Positions 24,150-33,070 are shown, counted from the stretch's first letter. The stretch: 64,000 nt of DNA from an uncultured Bacteroides sp. (GCA_900546925.1 UREV01000010.1:20728-84727), one strand, 5' to 3'. A program made the numbers and translations. The notes: a model not told the origin generated them from the sequence alone.

Positions 24150-25316
24150 TTAATCTTCAATAATTCTGTCCTTATTATATGTATGGATCTTGGTCTGTCC
24201 GGAAAGAATGATATATCCGTTTTCTGCGAGACTGTTGATCTCATCTTCTCCAGGGAAGACCTCGACAGGTGCGATGAACTTGACCTTCTCGGTGATAGCA
24301 TCCATGAGCATCTTGCTGTGGGCGATACCTCCTGTGAGAAGGATGGCGTCTACCTTGCCGTCGGCAGTAGCTGCCATAGCTGCAATATATTTGCAGATGT
24401 TCAGTACATATGCCTTCAAGAATGTCTGGGCAAGCTCATTTCCTTCTTTGGCCATATTCTCGACATCGAGCATGCTGTTGGTTCCGAAGTAGGCGACAGC
24501 CCCACCACGTCCGACAAGCTTCTTCTGGACTTCTTCTTTTGTGTATTTGCCGCTGAAGCACATGTCTATCAGTTCGAATGGAGGACAGCAGCCAGCTCTT
24601 TCAGGGGTGATAGGACCATCACCTCCAAGACCATGGTTGGTGTCGATTACTCTGCCGTTCCTGTGAAGAGAGATTGTAGCACCTCCTCCCATGTGGGCAA
24701 CGATGAGTGTCGCATCGTTAGTCTTGCGCCCATGCTCACGGAGATACCTTCTCACGATAGCCCTGGAATTAAGAGCGTGGAAAAGAGTCTTTCTGGTAAA
24801 CTCAGGAAGGCCTCCCATTCTGCACTCCGGCAACATTTCATCTGCCATAGGTGGGTCTGCTATGTAAGCGACGCATTTGCCGAAACGTGGAGTAAGATGC
24901 TTTTCTTCTCTAATCTCGTTAATCTCTTTGGCAACATCGTCGGCCAAGATAGCACTCAAGTTGCACGCATGGTTTCCGTCGCGACAGCTCTGAAGTACAT
25001 CGCGCATGTCCTGGTTTACGTTATAAACTCCTGTGATTACAGGAGTAATGAGACCACCTCGGGCCATCACGATATCTACATCTTCCAGCGGAATGCCTTT
25101 AGATGCCATGAAATCCCTGATTGCCTGATGACGCATGTCTGACTGGTCCATTACTGAAGGATATTTGGCTACATCCTCTGCGGTATGCTCCAGTTTAGTG
25201 TCGAATACACGGACACCATCGGAATAATATCCGAGCTTCGTGGTTGTGGAACCAGTGTTTATTATAAGAATGTTCCCTACTTGAGGGTTGTTTGTTGGTT
25301 GTATCTTGTTATCCAT
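24150..25316 (-). CDS. buk: butyrate kinase (short/branched-chain acyl kinase)
   Basis: 388 residues, slightly longer than the usual ~355 because of an N-terminal extension before NILIINTGSTTTKLG, the phosphate-1 motif of the acetate/butyrate kinase (ASKHA) fold. Other markers: VMARGGLI, IVAHMGGGATISLHRNGRVIDTNHG (phosphate-2) and ILLTGGIAHSK (adenosine). It makes ATP from an acyl phosphate. First gene of the operon. No phosphotransbutyrylase gene is present nearby, so the acyl-CoA to acyl-phosphate step must be encoded elsewhere. Isobutyrate or isovalerate production fits the context. Confidence 0.9.
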   Translation of the reverse strand: MDNKIQPTNNPQVGNILIINTGSTTTKLGYYSDGVRVFDTKLEHTAEDVAKYPSVMDQSDMRHQAIRDFMASKGIPLEDVDIVMARGGLITPVITGVYNVNQDMRDVLQSCRDGNHACNLSAILADDVAKEINEIREEKHLTPRFGKCVAYIADPPMADEMLPECRMGGLPEFTRKTLFHALNSRAIVRRYLREHGRKTNDATLIVAHMGGGATISLHRNGRVIDTNHGLGGDGPITPERAGCCPPFELIDMCFSGKYTKEEVQKKLVGRGGAVAYFGTNSMLDVENMAKEGNELAQTFLKAYVLNICKYIAAMAATADGKVDAILLTGGIAHSKMLMDAITEKVKFIAPVEVFPGEDEINSLAENGYIILSGQTKIHTYNKDRIIED

Positions 25317-25487
25317 CGGATGTAAGGCTTTATTTTGTCGATAAATTTATTACCTTTTTGTTAACAATCCAAATAAAAATCGACTTTTTTGAAACCTTTT
25401 ATATGATTTTACTTAAAAATTGATTTTTTAATCGCTTTTTTGCTTAGTAATCCTCAAAAATCGTTTAATGTGGTATAATCGGATATG

Positions 25488-25521
25488 AAAAAACAAGCCG
25501 GCTGGAATCCCAGTCGGCTTG
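25488..25521 (-). terminator. terminator after rplI
   Basis: CAAGCCGGCTGG (25494-25505) pairs with CCAGTCGGCTTG (25510-25521) through an AATC loop with one wobble. On the minus strand the stem is followed by six T (25488-25493). It closes the rpsF-rpsR-rplI operon. The ~165 bases from here to the buk start are AT-rich and hold no gene and no exact TAnnTTTG box. Confidence 0.88.
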
Positions 25522-25541
25522 CCAATATATACTACTGAAAA

Positions 25542-25985
25542 TTATTCAGCAACAACTTCGAACTTGAAAGTACCTTTCACGCTCTTGTAGCACTTAACCT
25601 CAGCCTCGTACTCGCCAAGCTCCTTTACGGATGAAAGGATAGTGATGTCTTTCTTGTCTACCTCTACGCCTGCAGCAACAAGAGCCTCAGCGAGCTGAGC
25701 TGTTGTAACTGAACCATAGATCTTGCCATTCTCACTGACCTTAGCTGCTACCTTAACTGTAACTGCTGCAATCTTAGCTGCGAGAGCCTCTGCGTCAGCG
25801 ATGAACTTAGCCTCTTTGTGAGCTCTCTGACGTACAGTCTCAGCGTGCTGTTTCTTTGCAGACTCAGTAGCGAGGATTGCATATCCCTGAGGGATAAGAT
25901 AATTAAGAGCGTAACCAGATTTTACCTTTACGATATCATCAGCGTGACCGAGATTAGCCACTTCTTTCTTCAAAATGATTTCCAT
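25542..25985 (-). CDS. rplI: 50S ribosomal protein L9
   Basis: 147 residues. The N-terminal domain MEIILKKEVANLGHADDIVKVKSGYALNYLIPQGYA is diagnostic (two-domain L9). The long connecting helix and C-terminal domain include GKIYGSVTTAQLAEAL. Binds 23S rRNA. Last gene of the rpsF-rpsR-rplI operon. Confidence 0.97.
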   Translation of the reverse strand: MEIILKKEVANLGHADDIVKVKSGYALNYLIPQGYAILATESAKKQHAETVRQRAHKEAKFIADAEALAAKIAAVTVKVAAKVSENGKIYGSVTTAQLAEALVAAGVEVDKKDITILSSVKELGEYEAEVKCYKSVKGTFKFEVVAE

Positions 25986-26001
25986 ATTCCTGTTCTCCTA
26001 A

Positions 26002-26286
26002 TTATTTAAGAAGGTCTGTAACGTATGGGAGAAGCGCGAGTGAACGGGCTCTCTTGATAGCCTGAGCGACTTTTCTCTGGAATTTGAGAGATGTTCCAGT
26101 GATACGGCGAGGGAGAATCTTACCCTGCTCGTTAAGGAACTTCTTGAGGAACTCAGGATCCTTGTAGTCTACATATTTGATACCTGCTCTCTTGAAACGG
26201 CAGTATTTTTTCTTTCTAACCTCTACTGCAGGAGGGTTCAGATAACGGATCTCGTTATTCTGCTGTGCATTGTTTGTCTGTGCCAT
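26002..26286 (-). CDS. rpsR: 30S ribosomal protein S18
   Basis: 94 residues. The core KYCRFKRAGIKYVDYKDPEFLKKFL, then GKILPRRITGTSLKFQRKVAQAIKRAR, is the S18 signature. It partners S6 on the small-subunit platform. 16 bases after rpsF. Confidence 0.97.
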   Translation of the reverse strand: MAQTNNAQQNNEIRYLNPPAVEVRKKKYCRFKRAGIKYVDYKDPEFLKKFLNEQGKILPRRITGTSLKFQRKVAQAIKRARSLALLPYVTDLLK

Positions 26287-26302
26287 AATTCTTACCTCCT
26301 AA

Positions 26303-26668
26303 TTATTTCTCAGCCTCTGCAGCCTGAGCAGCTGCCTTAGCCTGTTTGTTAGCTCTTCTCTTCTCAGCGTATGCTGCTGCATCCTTGTCGAGAGCAACAG
26401 TGAGGAATCTGATGATTCTCTCATCGCGGTGATACTGTGTCTCAAGTTTAGCGATGAACTCAGGATTAGCCTTGAATTCGATCAGGTGGTAAAATCCTGA
26501 AGTCTTGTGCTGGATAGGGTAAGCAAGCTGCTTAAGTCCCCAGTCCTCTTCGTACACAACTTCGCCGCCGTTCTTGGCGATGAAGTCAACGTACTTGGCA
26601 ACCGCTTCCTTCATCTGAGCCTCAGACAAAACGGGAGTTGCAATGAAAACGGTCTCGTACTGTTTCAT
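26303..26668 (-). CDS. rpsF: 30S ribosomal protein S6
   Basis: 121 residues: MKQYETVFIATPVLSEAQ, WGLKQLAYPIQHKTSGFYHLIEF and RDERIIRFLTVALDKDA are conserved S6 segments. The C-terminal Ala/Lys-rich tail is common in Bacteroidota S6. First gene of the ribosomal operon, with a promoter at 26736-26765. Confidence 0.97.
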   Translation of the reverse strand: MKQYETVFIATPVLSEAQMKEAVAKYVDFIAKNGGEVVYEEDWGLKQLAYPIQHKTSGFYHLIEFKANPEFIAKLETQYHRDERIIRFLTVALDKDAAAYAEKRRANKQAKAAAQAAEAEK

Positions 26669-26735
26669 GTGTTTATAAATAAATAATAGTTAATAAAATG
26701 TACTCCTTTTATCGGACATTCCGCAAAAAGGACTG

Positions 26736-26765
26736 CAAATATAGTGATTATTTTTCGAATAACAA
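26736..26765 (-). promoter_or_regulatory. promoter of rpsF-rpsR-rplI
   Basis: On the minus strand TTG (26765-26763) and TATATTTG (26743-26736) are 19 bases apart, matching the Bacteroidota consensus. The predicted leader is about 60 nt. Confidence 0.65.
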
Positions 26766-26820
26766 TGTTTTCTGCTAATTCTTGTATATAAAGAAAATAT
26801 TTCCGAAATTTATGCCTTAT

Positions 26821-27696
26821 ATGAAAGGAATAGTTTTGGCGGGAGGTAGTGGTACTAGGCTGTATCCTATCACCAAAGGTATCAGTAAACAGTTGATACC
26901 CATATTCGATAAGCCGATGATATACTATCCGATTTCGGTGCTCATGCTGGCCGGAATCAGGGATATCCTTATAATTTCCACACCTCAAGATCTTCCCGGT
27001 TTCAAGCGTCTGCTCGAAGACGGCAGTCAGTTCGGAGTACATTTTGAATATGCCGAGCAACCTTCTCCGGATGGTCTTGCACAAGCTTTCATTATAGGTG
27101 AAAAATTCATTGGTAAGGACAACGTATGTATGGTGTTGGGTGACAATATCTTCCATGGATCCGGATTTACTGGAATTCTCAGGGATACAGTTAATCTTGT
27201 GGAGACCAAGGGTAAGGCATGCGTTTTCGGTTATCAGGTAAGCGACCCGCAGAGATACGGCGTGGCTGAATTCGATAAGGAAGGAAACTGCCTCAGCATT
27301 GAAGAAAAACCTGAGCATCCTAAGAGCAATTATGCGGTGGTGGGGCTGTATTTTTATCCTAATTCGGTGGTGGAAATCGCGAAAACCATCAAGCCGTCAG
27401 CCCGGGGAGAGTTGGAGATAACATCGGTGAATCAGGAATATTTGGAGAGGCAGCAGCTGAAAGTCCAGTTGATGCAGCGGGGCTTTGCCTGGTTGGATAC
27501 AGGTACTCATGATTCTCTTGCGGAAGCGTCTACTTTCATCGAGGTCATAGAAAAACGTCAGGGCCTGAAGGTGGCATGTCTGGAGGATATCGCTTATGGT
27601 CAGGGATGGATAAGCCGCGAACAGTTGCTGGAGGCTGCGCGTCCGATGGCGAAGAATGATTATGGAAAATATCTGCTGAAATTGGCAGGGGAGTAA
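26821..27696 (+). CDS. rfbA: glucose-1-phosphate thymidylyltransferase
   Basis: 291 residues from ATG 26821 (MKGIVLAGGSGTRLYP). An in-frame ATG at 26812 and earlier codons add non-conserved residues. First step of dTDP-rhamnose synthesis: dTTP plus glucose-1-phosphate to dTDP-glucose. The GGSGTRLYPITKGISKQL nucleotide-binding motif, VLGDNIFHGSGF and ARGELEITSVN are typical of RmlA. The other three genes of the pathway are 23 kb away, at 49.9-52.7 kb. Here it precedes gmd by 24 bases. Confidence 0.95.
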   Translation: MKGIVLAGGSGTRLYPITKGISKQLIPIFDKPMIYYPISVLMLAGIRDILIISTPQDLPGFKRLLEDGSQFGVHFEYAEQPSPDGLAQAFIIGEKFIGKDNVCMVLGDNIFHGSGFTGILRDTVNLVETKGKACVFGYQVSDPQRYGVAEFDKEGNCLSIEEKPEHPKSNYAVVGLYFYPNSVVEIAKTIKPSARGELEITSVNQEYLERQQLKVQLMQRGFAWLDTGTHDSLAEASTFIEVIEKRQGLKVACLEDIAYGQGWISREQLLEAARPMAKNDYGKYLLKLAGE

Positions 27697-27720
27697 AGAC
27701 TATATATACATATATTATAC

Positions 27721-28782
27721 ATGAAACAAAAAGTGGCATTGATAACGGGAATTACGGGGCAGGACGGATCTTACCTCGCGGAATTCCTGATAGATAAGGG
27801 TTATGAAGTCCATGGTGTGCTCAGGCGCAGTTCTTCGTTCAATACCGGACGTATCGAGCATCTGTATTTGGATGAGTGGGTGAGGGATATGAAACGCAAG
27901 CGTCTCGTGAACCTGCATTGGGGTGACATGACTGATACGAGTTCTCTGATCCGTATTATCCAGACCATACAGCCGGATGAGATTTATAACCTTGCAGCTC
28001 AGAGTCATGTGAAAGTCAGTTTCGATGTTCCTGAATTTACTGCAGAGACTGATGCGGTGGGTACTCTGAGGCTTCTGGAAGCTGTCCGTATCCTCGGAAT
28101 GGAGCATAAGACCAAGATTTATCAGGCCTCTACTTCGGAGCTTTTCGGTTTGGTCCAGGAAACTCCGCAGAAGGAGACCACGCCTTTTTATCCGCGTTCA
28201 CCTTATGCCGTGGCGAAGTTGTATGCGTATTGGATAATGAAAAATTACAGAGAAAGTTACGGTATGTTTGCCGTGAACGGCATCTTGTTCAATCATGAAT
28301 CTGAGCGTCGAGGAGAAAACTTCGTGACCAGAAAAATCACATTGGCAGCTTGTCGTATAGCGCAGGGGCTCCAGGATAAATTATACCTCGGAAATCTCTC
28401 ATCTTTAAGGGATTGGGGCTATGCTAAGGACTATGTCGAGTGTATGTGGCTGATGCTCCAGCAGGAGAAACCGGAGGATTTTGTAATCGCTACGGGAGAG
28501 CAGCATACAGTGAGGGAATTCTGTACGCTTGCTTTTAAATATGCAGGGATTGAGTTGGAATGGCAGGGTGAAGGACTAGCGGAAAAAGGCATTGACAAAA
28601 ATACAGGGAAGGTGCTGGTCGAGGTGGATCCTAAGTATTTCCGTCCTGCGGAGGTGCAGACCCTCTTAGGCGACCCGACGAAGGCGAGGACGGTCTTGGG
28701 CTGGAACCCTCGCAAAACTTCTTTCGACGAGCTTGTGCGCCTGATGGTGGAGAGTGATAAACAATTTGTACGCAAAGTATAG
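27721..28782 (+). CDS. gmd: GDP-mannose 4,6-dehydratase
   Basis: 353 residues, extended short-chain dehydrogenase fold. NADP-binding GITGQDGSYLAEFL at the N terminus, the RRSSSFNTGRI insert typical of Gmd, catalytic QASTSELFG and YAVAK (Tyr-x-x-x-Lys), FNHESERRGENFVTRKI, and RPAEVQTLLGDPTKA near the end. It makes GDP-4-keto-6-deoxymannose, the precursor of GDP-fucose or GDP-rhamnose. No fcl (fucose synthase) gene is next to it, so the end product is undetermined. Confidence 0.94.
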   Translation: MKQKVALITGITGQDGSYLAEFLIDKGYEVHGVLRRSSSFNTGRIEHLYLDEWVRDMKRKRLVNLHWGDMTDTSSLIRIIQTIQPDEIYNLAAQSHVKVSFDVPEFTAETDAVGTLRLLEAVRILGMEHKTKIYQASTSELFGLVQETPQKETTPFYPRSPYAVAKLYAYWIMKNYRESYGMFAVNGILFNHESERRGENFVTRKITLAACRIAQGLQDKLYLGNLSSLRDWGYAKDYVECMWLMLQQEKPEDFVIATGEQHTVREFCTLAFKYAGIELEWQGEGLAEKGIDKNTGKVLVEVDPKYFRPAEVQTLLGDPTKARTVLGWNPRKTSFDELVRLMVESDKQFVRKV

Positions 28783-28788
28783 GAACCT

Positions 28789-29646
28789 ATGAAATTGAAA
28801 CTTATGATATCTGCGGCACTTTTGTGGTGCCTGAGTGCTGCCGCTTATGCGGGTAATGCAGTAGAAAATCCTGATTCATTGGCACTTGTGAATGCTGAAT
28901 GGAACTGGAAATCGATAGGTAAAGGTGGCGAGGCCGGATCTGCGAAAGTTAAGATGTTTGGCAGCGATCAGACCATTTCAGCCGTTAAGTATCCTGCCGC
29001 GAGATTCAAGACTAAGATTCTGCATTGCCCTGGAGACGAGAGTTCTACAACGGATATGCTTGCGAGCCGTCATGGTTATACTGTGGGTGTAAACGGAAGT
29101 TATTTCAATATGAGAACCCTCGAGCCTTGTACATTTTTCGCCATAAACAGGAGTGTCATCAGTTTGACTCCTAAATCTGAAGGGTTCAGGACGAACGGTC
29201 TGTTGGCATTTAAAAAGAAGAATGGTCGCGAGATGGAAGTTCTGTACTGTGATTCGACTAAGTTCGATCAATACAGAAAAAATTATAATATGGTGATTGC
29301 GTCCGGTCCGGTTCTTATCAAAGATGGTGATACAGGGACATTTGCACAGGATAAATATTTTACGGAGAAGCGTCATCCGAGGACAGTTGTGGGCCAGGAT
29401 GCCAAGGGAAATTATTGGTTTATCGTGATAGATGGACGTTTTCCCGGTGTTGCCGATGGGGCCACGATTCCTGAAACTGCAGCTATCGCCCGCTATTTTG
29501 GCCTGAAAGATGCTATAAATTTCGATGGTGGCGGTTCTTCGACTCTTTGGACTGAGGCGACTGGCGTTATCAATTACCCGTGTGATAATAAAAATTTCGA
29601 TCACGTGGGATGTCGCAGAGTACCTAATGTGATTGTGGCTAAATAA
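28789..29646 (+). CDS. exported phosphodiester glycosidase (NAGPA) domain protein
   Basis: 285 residues with a cleavable signal peptide (AAAYAG, about 22). The rest is a NAGPA-type phosphodiester glycosidase domain: GVNGSYFNMR with the first conserved Asn, TNGLLAF, ASGPVLIKDG, HPRTVVGQDAKGNYWFIVIDGR, and the hallmark AINFDGGGSSTLW. The family cleaves sugar-phosphodiester linkages such as those on wall polymers or uncovered phosphoglycans. Acts in the periplasm or at the surface. 6 bases after gmd, so it may belong to the same glycan unit. Substrate unknown. Confidence 0.85.
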   Translation: MKLKLMISAALLWCLSAAAYAGNAVENPDSLALVNAEWNWKSIGKGGEAGSAKVKMFGSDQTISAVKYPAARFKTKILHCPGDESSTTDMLASRHGYTVGVNGSYFNMRTLEPCTFFAINRSVISLTPKSEGFRTNGLLAFKKKNGREMEVLYCDSTKFDQYRKNYNMVIASGPVLIKDGDTGTFAQDKYFTEKRHPRTVVGQDAKGNYWFIVIDGRFPGVADGATIPETAAIARYFGLKDAINFDGGGSSTLWTEATGVINYPCDNKNFDHVGCRRVPNVIVAK

Positions 29647-29679
29647 TTAAAACATAATATTTTAGAATACTGAACTTTT

Positions 29680-30993
29680 ATGAAAAATTTCAATCTTTCG
29701 TATGCTCGCATGGCTTGTGTGGCTATGCTTGCCGGTGTGGTAGCCGCATGCTCAGGCTCCAGTGGTGATAACGGGAAGGATAAACCGGACCCGTCACCAT
29801 CCATGTCGGTATCTCCGACCAAACTTTCTATCCCTGCCTCAGGTGAGGCTCAGGTTATGGAGGTCAATGCTGAGGGTATCTCATGGATCGTAACTCCTTC
29901 TTCCAGCTGGATTAAGGTGACACCTTCGAAAGGAAATGGAAGCGCAGAAATCAAGGTTTCCGCCGATGAAAACACCGATACCGCCGAGAGGACCGGATCC
30001 ATCACCTTCTCAGGAACCGGAGTGAGCAATATTGAGGTCAATGTTACCCAGGAGGCAGGAAAGCCTAAGGATGTGGACATGACTGTGAACACGGCTGAGG
30101 GGTATTATATGGGTGACAACCTGGAGTCAAATAAGACGCTTGCAAGTGTTATTCTTGTATTGTCTGATGGAAAAACTTCATCCAATACTCTTATTTATCC
30201 TTGTGATGTTGTTCAGATTCCTCTTGTTACCAAATTCGCTGAGTTTAAGAATTTGGATTTCTCCGGAACTTATAAAGTAGTTGCAGGTGATGATGCTGTA
30301 GCTGCTGAGAATGTCATTCTGGCTAAGTCTACTTCTATTACTCATTACGTGGCTGCAGATAAGGCCACAGCTTCTTACAAACCTGTCTCAGGTGAAGTTA
30401 AGGTAGAAAAGAGCGGTGAATCTTACAATGTTTCCTTCGCTTTCGTTTTGGATAACGGAGCTTCTTACAAGGGTACATCTAAGGGTAATCTGCAGATGTA
30501 TGATGGAACTCTTGAGAGTACATTGAGGGGTGATTTCACTCCTGCCAATGCTACTAAGGCTACTGTTGCTTTCCAGAAATTCAACGATAAGTTGGATGTG
30601 GCAGTTATTGACCTCGTAGGTAAGAACAAGTCCGGCAACTATGACGATATGATGATTATGCTTCTGGTGGACAAGACTGTGCAGTCAAGCCGGAACCTTA
30701 CCGGTACTTATGTTATCGATGAGGAGTATGAGTCTCGTGAGGATAATCTGGTGAATTCTGCTATTCCAGGTATTGCCTATAAGCAGGGTGGCAACAATTA
30801 TAACTATATCGGATTCTGGTATCTGGAGACTAACGCGTCAGGTACTGACATCGTGGGTAACAGGGCTCCTGGCAAGTCCGGTAAGATTAACATTATCAAG
30901 GCGTTGGATTATTCTATCTCATATGAGGTTCTCGATGATGCCGGCAACAAGATCTCAGGCTCTTACAACGGTCCTCTCACTTTCGTGAAATAA
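29680..30993 (+). CDS. BACON-domain lipoprotein
   Basis: 437 residues. Lipoprotein signal ending VVAACSG (Cys near 25), then a Ser/Pro/Asp-rich linker. Residues about 40-125 form one BACON domain, with the ISWIVTPSSSWIKVTPS pattern and the closing VNVTQEAGKP. The remaining ~310 residues are two or more beta-rich segments without a family I recognise, ending in SYNGPLTFVK. Probably anchored at the cell surface and glycan-binding, as BACON domains usually are. It ends the gmd unit or stands alone (33-base gap) and is followed by a strong terminator. Confidence 0.8.
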   Translation: MKNFNLSYARMACVAMLAGVVAACSGSSGDNGKDKPDPSPSMSVSPTKLSIPASGEAQVMEVNAEGISWIVTPSSSWIKVTPSKGNGSAEIKVSADENTDTAERTGSITFSGTGVSNIEVNVTQEAGKPKDVDMTVNTAEGYYMGDNLESNKTLASVILVLSDGKTSSNTLIYPCDVVQIPLVTKFAEFKNLDFSGTYKVVAGDDAVAAENVILAKSTSITHYVAADKATASYKPVSGEVKVEKSGESYNVSFAFVLDNGASYKGTSKGNLQMYDGTLESTLRGDFTPANATKATVAFQKFNDKLDVAVIDLVGKNKSGNYDDMMIMLLVDKTVQSSRNLTGTYVIDEEYESREDNLVNSAIPGIAYKQGGNNYNYIGFWYLETNASGTDIVGNRAPGKSGKINIIKALDYSISYEVLDDAGNKISGSYNGPLTFVK

Positions 30994-31015
30994 TCTACAT
31001 CATAGATAAACTATT

Positions 31016-31059
31016 AAGGCTCGTGCCACGTCCTTCTTGGACAGCACGAGCCTTTTTTT
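31016..31059 (+). terminator. terminator after the BACON lipoprotein gene
   Basis: AAGGCTCGTGC (31016-31026) pairs perfectly with GCACGAGCCTT (31044-31054), running into seven T (31053-31059). Confidence 0.92.
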
Positions 31060-31088
31060 AGTCATCATCGTGTGCGGAACACCGGCGC

Positions 31089-31336
31089 GCGAAGATCCCG
31101 ACGGAGACCTTCGCTGACGCTCATCCCTCCCAGCGGAGCTGGGCCCATTTACGGGGTCGTGGGTGACCACGGGTCTTCGCCGGGACATTCGCGCGCCTTT
31201 TAATATCCACATGGAGTTAAGAGCCCGAGTCGCATATGCCGTCGAAAGGTATGGCCATCCGCGGCCATAAAGAAGGGGCCCACGCAGTGGGAAGGATGAG
31301 CGTCAGCGAACCTTTCGACGGCATATGCGAATCGGG
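31089..31336. repeat. nested inverted repeats, non-coding structured region
   Basis: The 320-base gap between two genes pointing at each other is almost all inverted repeats. (a) A 27-bp arm at 31224-31250 is matched by 31310-31336 with a single mismatch (21 bp perfect at the core, containing GCATATGC). (b) TTCGCTGACGCTCATCC at 31110-31126 is matched exactly by its reverse complement at 31294-31310. (c) GGCGCGCGAA near 31084 pairs with TTCGCGCGCC near 31189. (d) Small hairpins ATGGCC-GGCCAT and CCCAC-GTGGG lie in the loop of (a). GCGAAG...CTTCGC at 31089-31114 recurs as a terminator at 33892. No coding potential. Confidence 0.75.
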
Positions 31337-31368
31337 CGGTGATATCCCATTGAGTCTCACCGCCCGAT
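31331..31368 (-). terminator. hairpin at the 3' end of the uridine kinase gene
   Basis: ATCGGGCGGTGA (31331-31342) and TCACCGCCCGAT (31357-31368) form a perfect 12-bp stem 13 bases past the minus-strand stop codon. No T-tract follows on the minus strand, so it may protect the mRNA end or work with a termination factor rather than be a classical terminator. Confidence 0.5.
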
Positions 31369-31381
31369 GTCTATTAATTCC

Positions 31382-33034
31382 TTATCCAATAAAGTACCTC
31401 ATGAGTGAAGTAGGTGGAATCTGTTTGTCAGATACCGGTATGAAATAGTGAAGGAACTTGATCAGCTTATGCGCCTCGCTGTACTCCGGACAATTCTTTG
31501 GCACCGTAGCCAAAATCCTCTCGGCGTGACTGCGCAAAACCGCGAACTCCACGAGATAAGCCGAGTTGAAAAGCACATCCGCATCCTCCTGATAAGGATA
31601 AATCCACTTCACCTCAGCGCGACGCACATTCGGCCAATTCGAAATCGTCTCCTGTGCCGAAAAAGCACCCTTGTTGAAATCACGCACGATACGGCGCAGC
31701 AACCTGTTGTCGCTCGTAGGAATGCAATTATGGTCATCCAGAGAAATACTCGTAATCGTATTGATGAAAATCTTGAACTTGCCTGCATCAGGGATATTGT
31801 CCAGAAGCTTAGGATTCAGCGCATGCAATCCTTCGATAAGAAGAATAGAACCCTCATCCAGTTTCAACTTCTTTCCGTTATACTCACGAATACCACTAAC
31901 AAAGTTATACTCAGGAACTTCCACAGTCTCACCGGAAATCAGCTTCATCACATCCTTCTGCAACGCGTCATGATCCACAGTATCGAAATTGTCGAAATCA
32001 TAACTGCCGTCCGGAAGCTTCGGCGTATCTACACGATTCACGAAATAATCATCCGTCGAGAATGAAATAGGATGAAGTCCGCAAGCCATCAACTGCACAC
32101 TAAGCCTCTTGCAGAACGTACTCTTGCCACTGCTCGTAGGCCCGGTAATCAACACGATTCTGACATTATTTCCCGAACGATACCTCCTGTCGATCTCCTC
32201 AGCGATCTGCACGATCTTCTTCTCCTGCAACGCCTCCGCAATCTGAATCAAATCCGTAGCCTTTCCGTCCAGACAAGCGCGATTCACATCACCGACATTG
32301 TCCAACCCCATTATTTTATTCCATCTGATACTCTCCGCGAATACCTCGAAAGTCTTCGGCTGCTCGAAAAACGGCGCCAAATCTTCCGGGTGATGACGAT
32401 TCGGGACCCTGAGGAACGCACCGCCCCTGTATGGAGTCAGGTCCCAAACCTTCAGATAACCCGCATCCGGAACAAGCACATCATAATAATAATCAGCCGT
32501 TCCGCCCAACGTATAATAACTGATATAAACCTCGCCGCAAGTCTCCAGCAACTTCACCTTATCCATGTGCCCCAACTTTCGGAACACCTCTATCGCCTCT
32601 CCAATCGGAACCTCGTGCCTGTGGAAAGGAATCGCCTCCGCCACAATCTCCGACATTCTCTGCTTGATAAGGTCAATGTCTTCGTCGCTCAATTCTGTTC
32701 CGTCTCCCTTCTCGACACTGCAATAGAATCCCTTCGAAATAGGCCTGCGCATCATTACCTTGCAGTCAGGGAAGATGTCCAAAGTCGCCTTATAAAGAAG
32801 GAAACAAAGTGAACGGCAGTAAACATTTCTTCCGAAATAAGAACAATAATCGATGAACTCGATATCCCTATTGTTGAAGACCCTGAACTTAAGTCCCTGA
32901 GGAACATTGTTTACCAATGCGGCGATAATAGGATAAGGCTTTTCGAAATCGAACTCATCGATCATTTCGAGAAGCATGGTACCCTCTTGAAATTCCTTGA
33001 AGGTACCAGTGTTTTTACAGAAGACTCTAATCAT
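31382..33034 (-). CDS. nucleoside (uridine) kinase with N-terminal TGS/tRNA-synthetase-like region
   Basis: 550 residues, much longer than free uridine kinase (~210). Residues 1-60 are a TGS-like ubiquitin-fold domain. Residues about 70-240 resemble the SAD/second domain of threonyl-tRNA synthetase (RRPISKGFYCSV, IPFHRHEVP, YRGGAFLR). The C-terminal ~260 residues are a P-loop kinase: Walker A GPTSSGKSTF, FSTDDYFVNR with the substrate-binding Asp, and LIEGLHALN. The same architecture is known from Bacteroidota and Firmicutes. The kinase phosphorylates uridine/cytidine or another small substrate; upp is divergent next door, which fits pyrimidine salvage. Confidence 0.85.
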   Translation of the reverse strand: MIRVFCKNTGTFKEFQEGTMLLEMIDEFDFEKPYPIIAALVNNVPQGLKFRVFNNRDIEFIDYCSYFGRNVYCRSLCFLLYKATLDIFPDCKVMMRRPISKGFYCSVEKGDGTELSDEDIDLIKQRMSEIVAEAIPFHRHEVPIGEAIEVFRKLGHMDKVKLLETCGEVYISYYTLGGTADYYYDVLVPDAGYLKVWDLTPYRGGAFLRVPNRHHPEDLAPFFEQPKTFEVFAESIRWNKIMGLDNVGDVNRACLDGKATDLIQIAEALQEKKIVQIAEEIDRRYRSGNNVRIVLITGPTSSGKSTFCKRLSVQLMACGLHPISFSTDDYFVNRVDTPKLPDGSYDFDNFDTVDHDALQKDVMKLISGETVEVPEYNFVSGIREYNGKKLKLDEGSILLIEGLHALNPKLLDNIPDAGKFKIFINTITSISLDDHNCIPTSDNRLLRRIVRDFNKGAFSAQETISNWPNVRRAEVKWIYPYQEDADVLFNSAYLVEFAVLRSHAERILATVPKNCPEYSEAHKLIKFLHYFIPVSDKQIPPTSLMRYFIG

Positions 33035-33062
33035 AATCCGGTTTATTCGTTGGAAATTCTTA

Positions 33063-33070
33063 CAAAAATA
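33063..33070 (-). promoter_or_regulatory. possible -7 box of the uridine kinase gene
   Basis: The minus strand reads TATTTTTG, matching TAnnTTTG, 29 bases before the start codon. No -33 TTG at the usual spacing. Confidence 0.35.

Noticed and set aside
26665..27318. 217-codon minus-strand frame opposite rfbA
   Set aside because: It is antisense to the well-conserved rfbA and to the rpsF promoter; a shadow frame.
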